Positions 50,683 to 58,604 of a stretch of 64,000 nucleotides of DNA are shown in pieces. Where the stretch lies: positions 246,115-310,114 of the IMG/VR virus record IMGVR_UViG_3300033571_009404; one strand, 5' to 3'. Positions within the stretch are counted from its first letter, which is position 1; the number at the start of each line of letters is the position of its first letter. The notes under the pieces are model-generated. The model saw nothing but the letters and a program-made list of their open reading frames with translations. It had not been told where the DNA came from and searched no databases. This stretch comes from a virus. The translations under genes and the position numbers were made by a program.

Positions 50683-50740
50683 TACCCCATTCGCCTATAA
50701 GGCGCCTTAGTTAAGTTTCACTTATGTACCCGGAGGATGT

Positions 50741-51010
50741 ATGACTGTTTATGATTTCAAGAATTTCAAGAAGGCCAGCCCGTTCACCAAGCGCGTCAAG
50801 CGTATCAAGGTCACCGCTCAAGGTGGTCTGATGGTCGGTGCAGGCGTTGGTCTGGCTGCAGCATTCAACCAAGCCTACCGTAACAACGGTGGTATGTCGT
50901 TGGGTACTTTGGTCGACACAGCTTACCATGGCATGTTCATGGGTGTGATCGGTGGTGTGATGGGTCATTTCATCGGTGGTGCCATCGAACACGGTCCGAA
51001 GCGTCGTTAA
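50741..51010 (+). CDS. Glycine-zipper membrane protein
   Basis: An 89-residue protein with a basic N-terminal 25 residues and two small-residue hydrophobic stretches, GGLMVGAGVGLAAAFNQA and GMFMGVIGGVMGHFIGGAIE. It ends the membrane-protein cluster and is followed by a strong hairpin. Confidence 0.55.
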   Translation: MTVYDFKNFKKASPFTKRVKRIKVTAQGGLMVGAGVGLAAAFNQAYRNNGGMSLGTLVDTAYHGMFMGVIGGVMGHFIGGAIEHGPKRR

Positions 51011-51021
51011 GAGTGTCTTTT

Positions 51022-51048
51022 TACATGGAGGGTTAAACCCTCCATGTA
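51022..51048. terminator. Palindromic hairpin closing the membrane-protein cluster
   Basis: TACATGGAGGGTT pairs with its complement up to 51048, with a near-zero loop. Confidence 0.75.
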
Positions 51049-51110
51049 GAGATAACATTCTTTTTTAGTCTTTAAATAGTTTCACAAACATATCACTAAA
51101 AGGAGTCATC

Positions 51111-51461
51111 ATGTTTAATCAAACTGAACGCATCAACAACGTTTTCCATGTCATGGAGATGGTGCGAATGGTGGCATCGCGTGACTCGCGCTACGTCCAT
51201 GAGAAACACGTGGTGGAGTTTGATCTCACGTTGTGTACGTCGGCTATGATCCCCGTCATGACCATCTCTTTGCAACACCAGCACCACCCCAAGGTCATGG
51301 TGGCTTTGCAATTGGATTACAGTCGCGAAGACTTTGCGGTTGGTACTCTGGGTGGTTTTGTCTTTCAACAAGACAACGACGTTGGTCGCATTTCGTTGCC
51401 AGATGTACCTCACTACATCCTGGACACTCTTTACAATAAAGTCAAGGAAGGAAACACCTGA
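51111..51461 (+). CDS. Unknown soluble protein
   Basis: A 116-residue protein, AAAGGAGTCATC leader, starting a run of short soluble genes. Histidine/methionine-rich N-terminus and a beta-rich centre (MIPVMTISLQHQHHPKVMV). No motif. It ends on the ATG of the next gene. A TAAATA...TATCAC stretch at 51073-51096 resembles the AT-rich promoter-like boxes. Confidence 0.5.
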   Translation: MFNQTERINNVFHVMEMVRMVASRDSRYVHEKHVVEFDLTLCTSAMIPVMTISLQHQHHPKVMVALQLDYSREDFAVGTLGGFVFQQDNDVGRISLPDVPHYILDTLYNKVKEGNT

Positions 51462-51847
51462 TGGGCATTACACTTCATTCACACGCACTGGATGTGTCTG
51501 ACAGCATCTTGCTGGTCAGCTTGTTCATGCGGGACTTCGATGCACTGCTGTGGGATGACAAGACTATCGTCGCCCACAAGTATCGGACCCGCATTCAGTT
51601 CAACGAGGATCGTGGCCATAAGGTCATCGAATGCCTCTTGTACGAACGTGCCACCAATGAAATCCTGGACCGCGTCTCCTTCAGTCTGCATCCCCGTGAA
51701 GGTAAGGTGCGTTCGACCCAGGTCTCCGACAACAGGCGTGTCGATATCGACATCGTAGATCACACGGTCGCATTCGTGGTCTACAATTCCTTCAAATCCG
51801 CAATCCGTCTGCATGAAGAAAAGCAGACGACTGACTCAGAGGAGTAG
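51461..51847 (+). CDS. Unknown soluble protein
   Basis: A 128-residue acidic protein with an alpha/beta layout, coupled to its neighbours by an overlapping start (TGATG) and a 2-nt gap to the next gene. No recognised motif. Confidence 0.5.
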   Translation: MGITLHSHALDVSDSILLVSLFMRDFDALLWDDKTIVAHKYRTRIQFNEDRGHKVIECLLYERATNEILDRVSFSLHPREGKVRSTQVSDNRRVDIDIVDHTVAFVVYNSFKSAIRLHEEKQTTDSEE

Positions 51848-51849
51848 AC

Positions 51850-52314
51850 ATGCAAATCTACATGCAAGGTTGGATCACGGTGTTTCAGGTGCTGCTGAGT
51901 GAGTTGAAGTATGCGGCGGTGAACTACAACGCCAAGTATCTGAATGATCGACGTCTCTATGTCGATATGGGTAATGTCGATTCCACATCGACTGAACATG
52001 CTGGACTGCACTGGATGAATATCCGCCTGTACGATCGTGATAAGACTGCGATCGTTCAAGTCATCACCGATCATGAAGGTCATTACGTCTCGTTTACCGG
52101 GGTGTCTGATCATCTGGGTGGCGGCTGCTATGACCCTGAAACCATGGAACGTAAGTGGACTATGGGTGAGTTGCCAGAAGTTGCCCGTCGGATTGCTAAG
52201 TTCCTTGAAACTGCAGTCATCGAACACCCCATCGTGCGTAAGTCATTCTACACGGAACTGGATATATTCGGTTCCAAAGCCATTATCAAGGATGGCATGC
52301 CTGACGGTGTCTGA
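51850..52314 (+). CDS. Unknown soluble protein
   Basis: A 154-residue protein, 2 nt after the previous stop. The central part is beta-rich and aspartate/glycine-rich (YVSFTGVSDHLGGGCYDPET). Similar in size and layout to its neighbours, so possibly distant paralogues, but the similarity is too low to assert. Confidence 0.5.
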   Translation: MQIYMQGWITVFQVLLSELKYAAVNYNAKYLNDRRLYVDMGNVDSTSTEHAGLHWMNIRLYDRDKTAIVQVITDHEGHYVSFTGVSDHLGGGCYDPETMERKWTMGELPEVARRIAKFLETAVIEHPIVRKSFYTELDIFGSKAIIKDGMPDGV

Positions 52315-52348
52315 AGTATAACCAACTGATTCACAAACGGAGAACAAA

Positions 52349-52819
52349 ATGCTGAATGGTTCTGTAAATGGTTTTATCGTCGAAGTCAGTCTGGAGGAGT
52401 ATCCGGAATATGGCAAGAAGTATTTGCGTATTCACGATCTTCGTCAGGCAGAAAGCTATTTCGACTTCGACATGGTCGACAATGCTTTCGATGGCATCTC
52501 GACCAATCCGGAAGTCTCTTACAACTTCTGGATGATGGCCCGCAACGTGTACCGTGAGCAAGTAAGTGAGTTGATTGCCAAGGCATTCAACACGTCTCTC
52601 GGCACAGCCCGCCTTCCGATTCGTTTCCGTTTCCTGCGTCTGGCCGGTACCATCGATGACATGAAGGTGATCAAGCTGCGTAGCGCGCTGGCAGATGCGT
52701 TCATATCCAGCGATTCTCGCCCGCTGTCCATCATCATCGAAGAAATCCCCACTAAATTCGATCTGTCGTATCTGATGACAGCTGACATCAACCACACCAA
52801 CTTCCTCGAACTGGACTGA
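52349..52819 (+). CDS. Unknown soluble protein
   Basis: A 156-residue protein after GGAGAACAAA. Helical and charged, with no motif. Placed in the same direction and spacing pattern as the flanking genes. Confidence 0.45.
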   Translation: MLNGSVNGFIVEVSLEEYPEYGKKYLRIHDLRQAESYFDFDMVDNAFDGISTNPEVSYNFWMMARNVYREQVSELIAKAFNTSLGTARLPIRFRFLRLAGTIDDMKVIKLRSALADAFISSDSRPLSIIIEEIPTKFDLSYLMTADINHTNFLELD

Positions 52820-52833
52820 AAAGGAGCACAGAA

Positions 52834-53088
52834 ATGGGTTATGAAACTACCCGAACGGGTATTCGCAACTTTACCCCGGATGATGATGACGATACCATGT
52901 GGATCGAAGCACACTACACGGGAATCGACATCGAGACCATCCTGGTCAAGGCCAAAGCCAAGTGGCCTGATGTCACGCCCGAACAGATCAGTATCCAGGC
53001 TGAACATGTGCATACCTCGTACCTGGGCTACGACCGCTACGATCCGGGCGACCACACGAACTACCTGAGAATCACCCGCATCAAGTGA
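52834..53088 (+). CDS. Small acidic protein
   Basis: An 84-residue protein after AAAGGAGCACAG, with a poly-aspartate stretch (PDDDDDTMW, about 15-23) and a tyrosine-rich C-terminus. Highly acidic overall; DNA mimicry is conceivable but unsupported. Confidence 0.45.
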   Translation: MGYETTRTGIRNFTPDDDDDTMWIEAHYTGIDIETILVKAKAKWPDVTPEQISIQAEHVHTSYLGYDRYDPGDHTNYLRITRIK

Positions 53089-53112
53089 TCAAGAAGTAAA
53101 AAGGAGAGTATC

Positions 53113-54177
53113 ATGAGTGAAAGCAATCCACGCAACAAGGAAAGCTACATCGCGCTGGATGTCACGCCGGACACGCTTTCGGGCAACCTGTGGCGCATCC
53201 TGCCAGACGCTACACCGTTGCAGCATCAAGTCCTGCGCACTTTCATCACAGGCTTTGTCACCTTCTTTAAGCTCTATGTCAACTATTTGGTTGCCGCAGA
53301 CTATCCGGATTCCCCCATCCGGATGAAGGCTAAGCTGTCGACGACTCCCACAGATGGATCGGTCTATCTGGCTGTGGTGGGTCACGACGAGGTGGAGTAC
53401 ATGAAGATCACTGTCACCAAGGATACCATTAACCAACATGGCATCGGTGAAGGTGGTCAGATCAGACTCTACCAGAACCCCAAGAACCGGGATAAGCAGG
53501 TACTGAAAGCTTACTCGGGATTACCAAAAGGCTGGGACGTCACAGGCGTCTATCAGAAGGTGCGTGACATTACCTTCGAGATGATGGCCATCTTCAAAGC
53601 ACAGGGTCTGTATTCGCGTATTAACCGTACCGGAGAAGACCGTGTTCTTTTGGAGGTGTCGTATCGTCAAAAGCCGGTCAATGTCAACTCACTGATGAAA
53701 GGAGAGCAAATGTTGCACACCGACATGAACTCATCCGAACCAGTCAACGAGTTCCATGAGGCTCGCCGTGCCAGTGCTGATTTCCGGCGCTCAGAGTGCT
53801 ACCACAAGCTGTTACCCAAGTCCAGCGTGCGCATTCAGCTGCAACCTACGCTGATTCCCTTGGGTGATGTTCCGGTGAAGGACAAGGCCACGAAGGAAGG
53901 TCGTGATGCCAATATCGATCAGACGATGATGTCAGAAGAAATCATTCGTCGTGCTATCGATAGCGGTGACGAAGTCGTGCAGCCGGTTGTGGAAGAAAGT
54001 ACGGCAGTTGTCGATGATACGAAGGGGTTGGCTTTGGCTATTCTGAAGGGCGTGATGGACATCGTCCAGAACAATACGGCGTTGGGGTTGCCCTCTAACG
54101 TCATGCCTGAAAAGATGAACCTGAAGAACCCTCTGAAAGCCATCGTCAAGTGGGGCTTGAAGTTGAAGTTCGGTTAA
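53113..54177 (+). CDS. Unknown protein, larger member of the soluble series
   Basis: A 354-residue protein after AAAGGAGAGT. The N-terminal half contains a helix rich in aromatic residues (ITGFVTFFKLYVNYL) and a beta-rich section similar in order to the proteins at 60060 and 62697 (helix, then a DYP or DSP segment and a strand). The C-terminal third is charged and ends in a basic amphipathic helix. No catalytic motif. Confidence 0.45.
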   Translation: MSESNPRNKESYIALDVTPDTLSGNLWRILPDATPLQHQVLRTFITGFVTFFKLYVNYLVAADYPDSPIRMKAKLSTTPTDGSVYLAVVGHDEVEYMKITVTKDTINQHGIGEGGQIRLYQNPKNRDKQVLKAYSGLPKGWDVTGVYQKVRDITFEMMAIFKAQGLYSRINRTGEDRVLLEVSYRQKPVNVNSLMKGEQMLHTDMNSSEPVNEFHEARRASADFRRSECYHKLLPKSSVRIQLQPTLIPLGDVPVKDKATKEGRDANIDQTMMSEEIIRRAIDSGDEVVQPVVEESTAVVDDTKGLALAILKGVMDIVQNNTALGLPSNVMPEKMNLKNPLKAIVKWGLKLKFG

Positions 54178-54188
54178 AGCAAGAAGAC

Positions 54189-54216
54189 GGCTGGTGAGCA
54201 TAGGAGCAAACCAGCC
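54189..54216. terminator. Hairpin with AGGAG in its loop
   Basis: GGCTGGT (54189-54195) pairs with ACCAGCC (54210-54216). The loop reads GAGCATAGGAGCAA, resembling the loop at 48936. Confidence 0.6.
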
Positions 54217-54269
54217 AGCGTTACCATAAACCACTTTTAATGTGTAGTACAATCAAAAAGGATGCAATT

Positions 54270-55373
54270 ATGTCGAACGATACCGAAAACAAGATGACCA
54301 TGGAAGACATGGATGATGCCATCGAAGCCGATGATCTGATTCAAGAACAACGCCACATCCCGGACTCTGTCCTGGACGCCACGATGGGCAAGCTGAACAA
54401 GGACATCAAGTCCGCAGCACTGAACCTGAACGTGCAAGAAGCTCGCTTCCTGGTCGACCAGTACTACTCCATGCAGAAGCAGCGTATCGGTAACGGTCAA
54501 CGCGCCCTGGCCCTGTCCAAGACCAACGAACCCAACCTGGTGTTCGATCACCTGGGCAACGGCTTCCAGATGCTGGAAGACCAAGTCAAGAAGACCCTCG
54601 AAATCTTCGCGACTTCGCACTACATCGGCCGTTACATGATGTCGATCCGTGGTATCGGTCCGGTCATCGCCGCTGGTCTCATCGCCTACATCGGCGACAT
54701 CTCCGCATGCCCGACGGTCGGTCACATCTGGGCCTACGGTGGCTATGATCCCAAGCGCAAGTGGATCGGTGCCACTGCGGCTGAGCGTACTTTCAAGGAA
54801 GCTTCGGCTACCACGGAAGATCTGCGTGAAATCGCGGCCATGATCGCTGAAGAAATCGGGACTTCCCGTGAGAACTTCTTCAAGCAGGTCGAGAACGCCG
54901 GTGGTTTCACCAAGGCCAACGTCATCTCGGTCGGCTCGCGCCGTCCGTGGAACGCCAAGCTGAAGGTGTTGTTCTGGAAGATCGGTCAGTCGTTCCTGAA
55001 GCAGCCCGCAGACAAGTGCCTGTATCGTGAAATCTACGATGCGCGCAAAGCCTACGAGCATGCCAAGAACGCCAAGGGCGAGTACGCAGAAGAAGCCGCG
55101 CGCCTGCTGTCCGAGAAGAACTATGGCAAGACCACCGAGGCTTACAAGGCCATGATCCAAGGTCGTCTGTCCGATGGTCACATCCATGCTCGCGCTTGCC
55201 GTTACGCTACCAAGATGTTCCTGTCCCACATCCATCAAGTGTGGTGGGAACACGTGACCAAGACCCCGGCTCCCAAGCCGTTCGCCATCGCTCAACTGGA
55301 ACACGCGCACTTCATCGAGCCGCCTTTCTTCGCCGACGACCCCAAGGACGTCAAGAAGTACGGCAACCGCTAA
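54270..55373 (+). CDS. Helix-hairpin-helix protein resembling the C-terminal half of IS110-type transposases, without the RuvC-like domain
   Basis: A 367-residue protein; the ATG at 54270 follows AAAAAGGATG, and an in-frame ATG at 54240 is rejected. Residues 1-115 are acidic and helical. SIRGIGPVIAAGLIAYIGD (Gly128-Ile-Gly130) is a helix-hairpin-helix turn, followed by WAYGGYDP, the RRPWNAKLK segment and, near the C-terminus, ARACRYATKMFLSHIHQVWW. This is the order seen in the Transposase_20 part of IS110/IS116/IS902 transposases. The N-terminal DEDD RuvC-like catalytic domain is absent, and no insertion-sequence ends are visible, so a DNA-binding role is more likely than transposition. Codon use is strongly biased. 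The gene is directly followed by the periodic array. Confidence 0.6.
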   Translation: MSNDTENKMTMEDMDDAIEADDLIQEQRHIPDSVLDATMGKLNKDIKSAALNLNVQEARFLVDQYYSMQKQRIGNGQRALALSKTNEPNLVFDHLGNGFQMLEDQVKKTLEIFATSHYIGRYMMSIRGIGPVIAAGLIAYIGDISACPTVGHIWAYGGYDPKRKWIGATAAERTFKEASATTEDLREIAAMIAEEIGTSRENFFKQVENAGGFTKANVISVGSRRPWNAKLKVLFWKIGQSFLKQPADKCLYREIYDARKAYEHAKNAKGEYAEEAARLLSEKNYGKTTEAYKAMIQGRLSDGHIHARACRYATKMFLSHIHQVWWEHVTKTPAPKPFAIAQLEHAHFIEPPFFADDPKDVKKYGNR

Positions 55374-55382
55374 TTTAGCGGC

Positions 55383-55412
55383 ATAAGGGGCTAGGGTTTC
55401 CCCTAGCCCTAT
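55383..55412. terminator. Hairpin between the helix-hairpin-helix gene and the periodic array
   Basis: GGGCTAGGG pairs with CCCTAGCCC around TTTC, with outer CATAA and TATGG. The first hexamer of the array begins 20 bp later. Confidence 0.8.
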
Positions 55413-55431
55413 GGTATCCTGCACAATCGAT

Positions 55432-57851
55432 AGTATCATCACCGACGTGTGAGTCAGTCTTACAGTCAGTATCAAAGTTAAAGTACGAATCTACGGAAGA
55501 AACAGTATCGATGAGTGTAAATGAACCTAAATGCCAATCAGTATCATACTAGGTTAGTGAGTCCTGAGTGAGGGACAGTATCAATGTAGTAAAACGATCC
55601 ATCCAAAAGCACAGTATCAGCTAATGTGTGAGAAACATGTTTGATAAGTGTACCACAACTAACGTTTGAATCTAAATATCAAACAGTAACATATCGAATG
55701 TGTGAACCAACACTCGATTGAGTACCATAACGAATGTGTGAACCGATAGACCATACAGTATCAGAACACCCGTTTGAGTCTTTTAGTCCAACAGTAACTT
55801 AACGATAGATCGAATCAAGCTGGATAAAGTACCGTATAGCCGGGATGAATCAAGCCAATGATCAGTATCAATGTTGAGAAATGAACCCAGCCGTCAGTTA
55901 GTATCTAAAGAATTGCGTGAACCTTTATAACAGGGAGTATCAAGATTATGGAGTGAATCCAATCCGGCGATCAGTATCAAAAGAAGTAGGTGAGCCACGC
56001 CTTCAGCTAGTAACAATGTCTTTAGTCGAACCAGAGATTGTAACTGTATCAGAGTCCGAGAGTGAATCTAGGCCCATAACAGTACCATATCGGATATATG
56101 AACCGAAAACCAAATCAGTATCGAGAACAGTGAGTGAAACAGAACAAGTCGGAGTACCAAGGTGAAGTATTGAACCAACATACGCGTAGAGTATCAAGAT
56201 GCCTGTGTGAACCCCGGCCCTTGTGAGTACCTTAAGTGGTAAGTGAATCAGCAACGAAGTCAGTATCATCCCACTTGTGTGAGTCATATGCGCTGTTAGT
56301 ATCAAAATCTCCAACGAGTCATTTTTATAGTCAGTATCTATCTATCTGTGCGAGCCACTATCGCCGTCAGTAACAGCTATGCCGTGCCAATCCCAGTAAC
56401 GGACAGTATCTCATTGTAAGCGTGAACCTTAGAAGTGAGCAGTATCAGGCAAGAGTAGTGAATCGTTTCACAGGACTGTATCAATAAAAGTGTATGAACC
56501 AGTACATGTTGTCAGTACCAAGATGAAATGGTGAGCCATTGAGACGAGTAGTATCGTAGCGTTGAAGTGAAACAATTTTGGTAACAGTACCGTAAAATAC
56601 GGTTGAATCTTTGTGCCAGAGCGTATCAAGCATCCAAGTATGAACCGCTGAAACAGTCAACATCATGAGTGATTTGTGAATCTTGAGATGAGGCAGTATC
56701 AATAAATGTAAATGAACCGATGAATTTGTCAGTATCTTAATCTGAACGTGAAACATTAGAGCGTCAGTACCTTATAATGCATTTGAAACAGGCGGAATAA
56801 CGGTATCTTAGGGAACGTTTGAACCCATGATTTGAATAGTTCCGTTGTTGATCAGTGAATCAATGCGATAGTCTGTATCTTCCAATTTGAATGAACCACG
56901 CTTGACATCAGTACCATCACAAAAGGGTGAATCCAATAGCCCCAGCGTATCGTAGATGCAGCATGAATCATGTGCAAGTAGGAGTGCCATAATGACATAA
57001 TGAAACACGTACCGCAAGAGTACCTCACTATTAGATTGAGTCAGCATTGCGACAGTATCGACAGTCCCGCATGAACCGCCTCATTAGTTAGTATCGTAGA
57101 GCTAGTGTGAGTCATCACGTACATCAGTATCGTCGATTTAATACGAACCTTTTAGAGAGCAGTATCTTAGTGCATCAGTGAACCTCCCGAAGGCGATAGT
57201 ATCATTATAATCGCTTGATCCTCTTAGCCTGTCAGTACCACCACAATGGAGTGAACCAACCATCCTGTCAGTATCGTTAAAGAAGCGTGAATCGTGTTCC
57301 CTGTCAGTGCCATTATTATAGTTTGAACCTCTCTTTTCGTCAGTAACTTATCATGGGTGTGAACCAACTACGTGAACAGTACCATATGGTGAATGTGAAA
57401 CTGGCTAGCTGTCAGTAACATATCAAATGCTTGAATCAGATTTATCGATAGTATCGTTGATTTAGTTTGAACCGCGAAGATTGAAGGTGTCATTATTCAC
57501 AAGTGAACCAGATATTGCATTAGTATCATAAAGTCGAGGTGAAACAAGGTTTTAGTCCGTACCTTATGGATAGTTTGAAACTATGTGCGCGACAGTATCT
57601 TTAAGCTTAATTGAACCACGGATTCTGTCAGTATCTTGAGAAAGAGGTGAAACTTCGCTGGAAACAGTATCGTAATAACAAATTGAAACAGTGTCGGAAA
57701 GAGTACCATTTATCTTGTTTGAACCCCTAGAGCCGTCAGTTTCATTATGTTGACGTGAACCGCGAGCCTAGTTAGTAACATATCAGAGATGTGAACCAGC
57801 CAAGCAGTTAGTATCTTCAATGAAGTGTGAAACATTTTACTTGTCAGTATC
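55432..57851. repeat. Array of 135 degenerate hexamers at 18-bp pitch (36-bp alternating period)
   Basis: Reading along the + strand, hexamers occur every 18 bp without a gap from 55432 to 57851. They alternate strictly between type A (AGTAYC-like; 68 copies, of which 34 are AGTATC, 13 AGTACC, 7 AGTAAC) and type B (TGAAYC-like; 67 copies, of which 25 are TGAACC, 13 TGAATC, 11 TGAAAC). Both fit N-G-W-A-N-C, with the first and third bases exchanged between types (A.T versus T.A). The final C is kept in all 135 copies. The 12-nt segments between them are not repeated. Of 134 intervals 122 are 18 bp, seven are 19 and five are 17. Type B variants drift along the array (TGAGTC and CGA forms early, TGAAAC late). 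No plausible gene lies inside: in the + strand hexamer frame every TGA is a stop, and the +/-1 slips break the other frames. Composition is more AT-rich than in the flanking genes. Counts were made by eye. Confidence 0.95.
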
Positions 57852-57892
57852 TCAATATCAGATTGCAAGAAATTACAACAAGGAGAAGTATT

Positions 57893-58267
57893 ATGAACAT
57901 CATCAAAGCCATCAAGACTGTCGGTGCAGTAGCGATATTCTTTGTAGCAGCGTTCATCGCCCCTCATGAGGCTGATGCACGTACTACGGACGAGTTTACC
58001 ATTCCGGTCATTGGGAAGACCGACGATGGTAAGTACTCTCGCTTCGACCTCGAAGGAGATCTGGAAGACATCAAGTGGTTCACCAACACCACCAACTATG
58101 TCTATACCAGCGGGGATCTCCTGGTGCGTCTTCCCTTCATCAAGAAGGAAGATATCGATAAGGGTACCTACGTATGCAAATTTGTCTGCAAGGACAAAGA
58201 GGGATACATCGTGGGTCAACCTGAATCCAACCGCGTATATCTGAAAATGCGCAATAAAGCACCATAA
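57893..58267 (+). CDS. Small secreted or periplasmic protein
   Basis: A 124-residue protein starting at the ATG after AAGGAGAAGTATT; an in-frame upstream ATG at 57827 lies inside the last array unit. Residues 1-28 are a signal peptide (basic start, VGAVAIFFVAAFIA core, then ADA before RTTDE), so the mature protein is about 96 residues. The mature part looks like a small beta domain with two cysteines (VCKFVCKDKEGY). It is the first gene after the array, so any array-internal promoter would drive it. Function unknown. Confidence 0.65.
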   Translation: MNIIKAIKTVGAVAIFFVAAFIAPHEADARTTDEFTIPVIGKTDDGKYSRFDLEGDLEDIKWFTNTTNYVYTSGDLLVRLPFIKKEDIDKGTYVCKFVCKDKEGYIVGQPESNRVYLKMRNKAP

Positions 58268-58268
58268 G

Positions 58269-58296
58269 CTAAGCAGGACGATAGTTCCTGCACTTA
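58269..58296. terminator. Hairpin after the secreted-protein gene
   Basis: AAGCAGGA pairs with TCCTGCACTT around a 7-nt loop; TTATGCCCT follows on the 3' side. Confidence 0.65.
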
Positions 58297-58327
58297 TGCC
58301 CTCAATTACTGTATCAGGGGAGTAAAC

Positions 58328-58582
58328 ATGCCCATCATCACGTGGCTTGAAAAGGTCATCTTAGCATTGGATGTAAGTCCGATGTGGATGCTGAGTATTT
58401 TCATTTTCGTCATCCAGATGGTAGCAGTCATACTTGCAGGAGCAATCTTCTTCGGATGGTTGTTCCGTGACTGGATTGCAGCTGCCATGGGTGAAACTTA
58501 TAGCGAATACAAACGTCGCTTTAAGTTTGGCTATTTCCGCCACCGACGCCTGACTAAAGGCACTCGTATCAAACAACGTTAA
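58328..58582 (+). CDS. Small membrane protein
   Basis: An 84-residue protein with one long hydrophobic segment (about 20-48, WMLSIFIFVIQMVAVILAGA), followed by a strongly basic C-terminus rich in R, K and Y. It could be membrane-anchored with the basic tail in the cytoplasm. Unknown role. Confidence 0.55.
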   Translation: MPIITWLEKVILALDVSPMWMLSIFIFVIQMVAVILAGAIFFGWLFRDWIAAAMGETYSEYKRRFKFGYFRHRRLTKGTRIKQR

Positions 58583-58604
58583 AATCAGAAAGGCAAATAC
58601 CACT

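Noticed and set aside
54270-55373. Complete IS110-type insertion sequence
   Set aside because: The catalytic RuvC-like domain is absent and no element ends or target duplication are visible; the gene is codon-matched to its phage neighbours.
54237-55475. 412-residue open frame on the minus strand
   Set aside because: Antisense to the strongly codon-biased helix-hairpin-helix gene, without SD and running into the array; a by-product of codon bias.
55917-57047. Short open frames inside the periodic array (for example 55917-56165 plus, 56003-56314 minus)
   Set aside because: They arise because one frame of the hexamers lacks stops; they have no SD and are broken by the one-base slips.
55432-57851. 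CRISPR array
   Set aside because: The repeated part is only 6 bp and degenerate, spacers are 12 nt, no cas-like gene is near; this is not a CRISPR layout.
55432-57851. Cluster of tRNA-like genes, because the minus strand shows GGTTCA every 36 bp
   Set aside because: GGTTCA resembles part of a T-arm, but no acceptor, D or anticodon stems accompany it and the spacing is too short for tRNA genes.
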